Translations under genes and position numbers: made by a program
Shown: positions 5,595 through 5,756 of the stretch, in pieces
Layout of the letters: each line of letters starts with the position of its first letter
Position numbering within the stretch: the stretch's first letter is position 1
The notes under the pieces: model-generated
Database searches by the model: none
Told to the model about the DNA's origin: nothing
The model's input: only the letters and a program-made list of their open reading frames with translations
NCBI GenBank assembly: GCA_964292695.1
Contig: CAXYWB010000139.1
Span: forward strand, 1-5,756
Direction: 5' to 3'
Source: UPXZ01 sp018055865
GTDB lineage: Bacteria > Bacteroidota > Bacteroidia > Bacteroidales > Paludibacteraceae
DNA: 5,756 nt

Positions 5595-5635
5595 CAGCCC
5601 CCATCCCCTTCGGGACTTCCCCCGAAAGGGGGAAG
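5595..5635 (+). repeat. GC-rich hairpin element (REP-like), copy 2
   Basis: CTTCCCCC (5616-5623) and GGGGGAAG (5628-5635) form a perfect 8-bp stem capped by GAAA, a GNRA tetraloop. CCCCTTCGGG (5605-5614) can instead pair with CCCGAAAGGGG (5621-5631) around one bulged A, so two hairpins compete. CAGCCCCC (5595-5602) and ATCC precede it, as in the inverted element at 184-216. It lies 31 nt after the mlaD stop and may protect the transcript's 3' end. Confidence 0.6.
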
Positions 5636-5708
5636 GAAAAGGAATATTTTATTTTTTGGGGAGACTTAGAGAGAGTGCAACAGAGAAACATTTTATTATT
5701 GATAGATA

Positions 5709-5743
5709 AAAACCTGACAGGTGTGAAATACTTGTCAGGTTTT
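5709..5743 (+). terminator. Terminator-like hairpin closing the mla operon
   Basis: AAAACCTGACA (5709-5719) pairs perfectly with TGTCAGGTTTT (5733-5743). The stem continues inward with two Watson-Crick and two G-U pairs to a 5-nt loop. Its T-run is only four bases before a C. The A-run on the 5' side gives the minus strand a T-tract, so it may serve a convergent neighbour as well. It lies 144 nt after the mlaD stop codon. Confidence 0.72.
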
Positions 5744-5756
5744 CTGTTGAAATAAG

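Overview
The window is from a member of the Bacteroidota, most likely a Bacteroidales-type chromosome. Three things point there. A perfect TAnnTTTG -7 promoter box (TATCTTTG, 297-304) precedes the first gene. None of the four starts has a Shine-Dalgarno sequence; their upstream regions are A-rich. The genes are clean housekeeping or envelope genes with AT-rich spacers. Genus cannot be named from sequence alone.

Layout, all on the + strand. Positions 1-351 are a long non-coding leader with period-8 micro-repeats, a GC-rich hairpin and the promoter. Positions 352-2301 are thrS (threonyl-tRNA synthetase), complete and closed by a strong intrinsic terminator at 2369-2398. Positions 2402-2716 are a gene-free control region with an inverted repeat around a possible promoter. 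Then come mlaE (2717-3583), mlaF (3628-4437) and mlaD (4593-5564). A stable GAAA-capped hairpin and a terminator-like hairpin (5709-5743) close the window.

The last three genes form one Mla/MCE-type lipid transporter: permease MlaE, ATPase MlaF and membrane-anchored MCE protein MlaD. They would move phospholipid between the inner membrane and the periplasm or outer membrane. No MlaB (STAS) or MlaC (soluble carrier) gene lies among them. MlaD has a long helical C-terminal region that may do part of the bridging; that is inference. thrS is functionally unrelated and separated by its terminator.

No unknown multi-gene system is visible: all four genes belong to well-known families. The unusual material is in the spacers and gene 5' ends. 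Every spacer carries tandem micro-repeats of 7, 8 or 9 bp, with a different unit in each spacer. Two spacers hold related GC-rich hairpins in opposite orientation. mlaE and mlaF each begin with an in-frame tandem duplication (21 bp and 45 bp), and MlaD has a duplicated glycine-rich motif.
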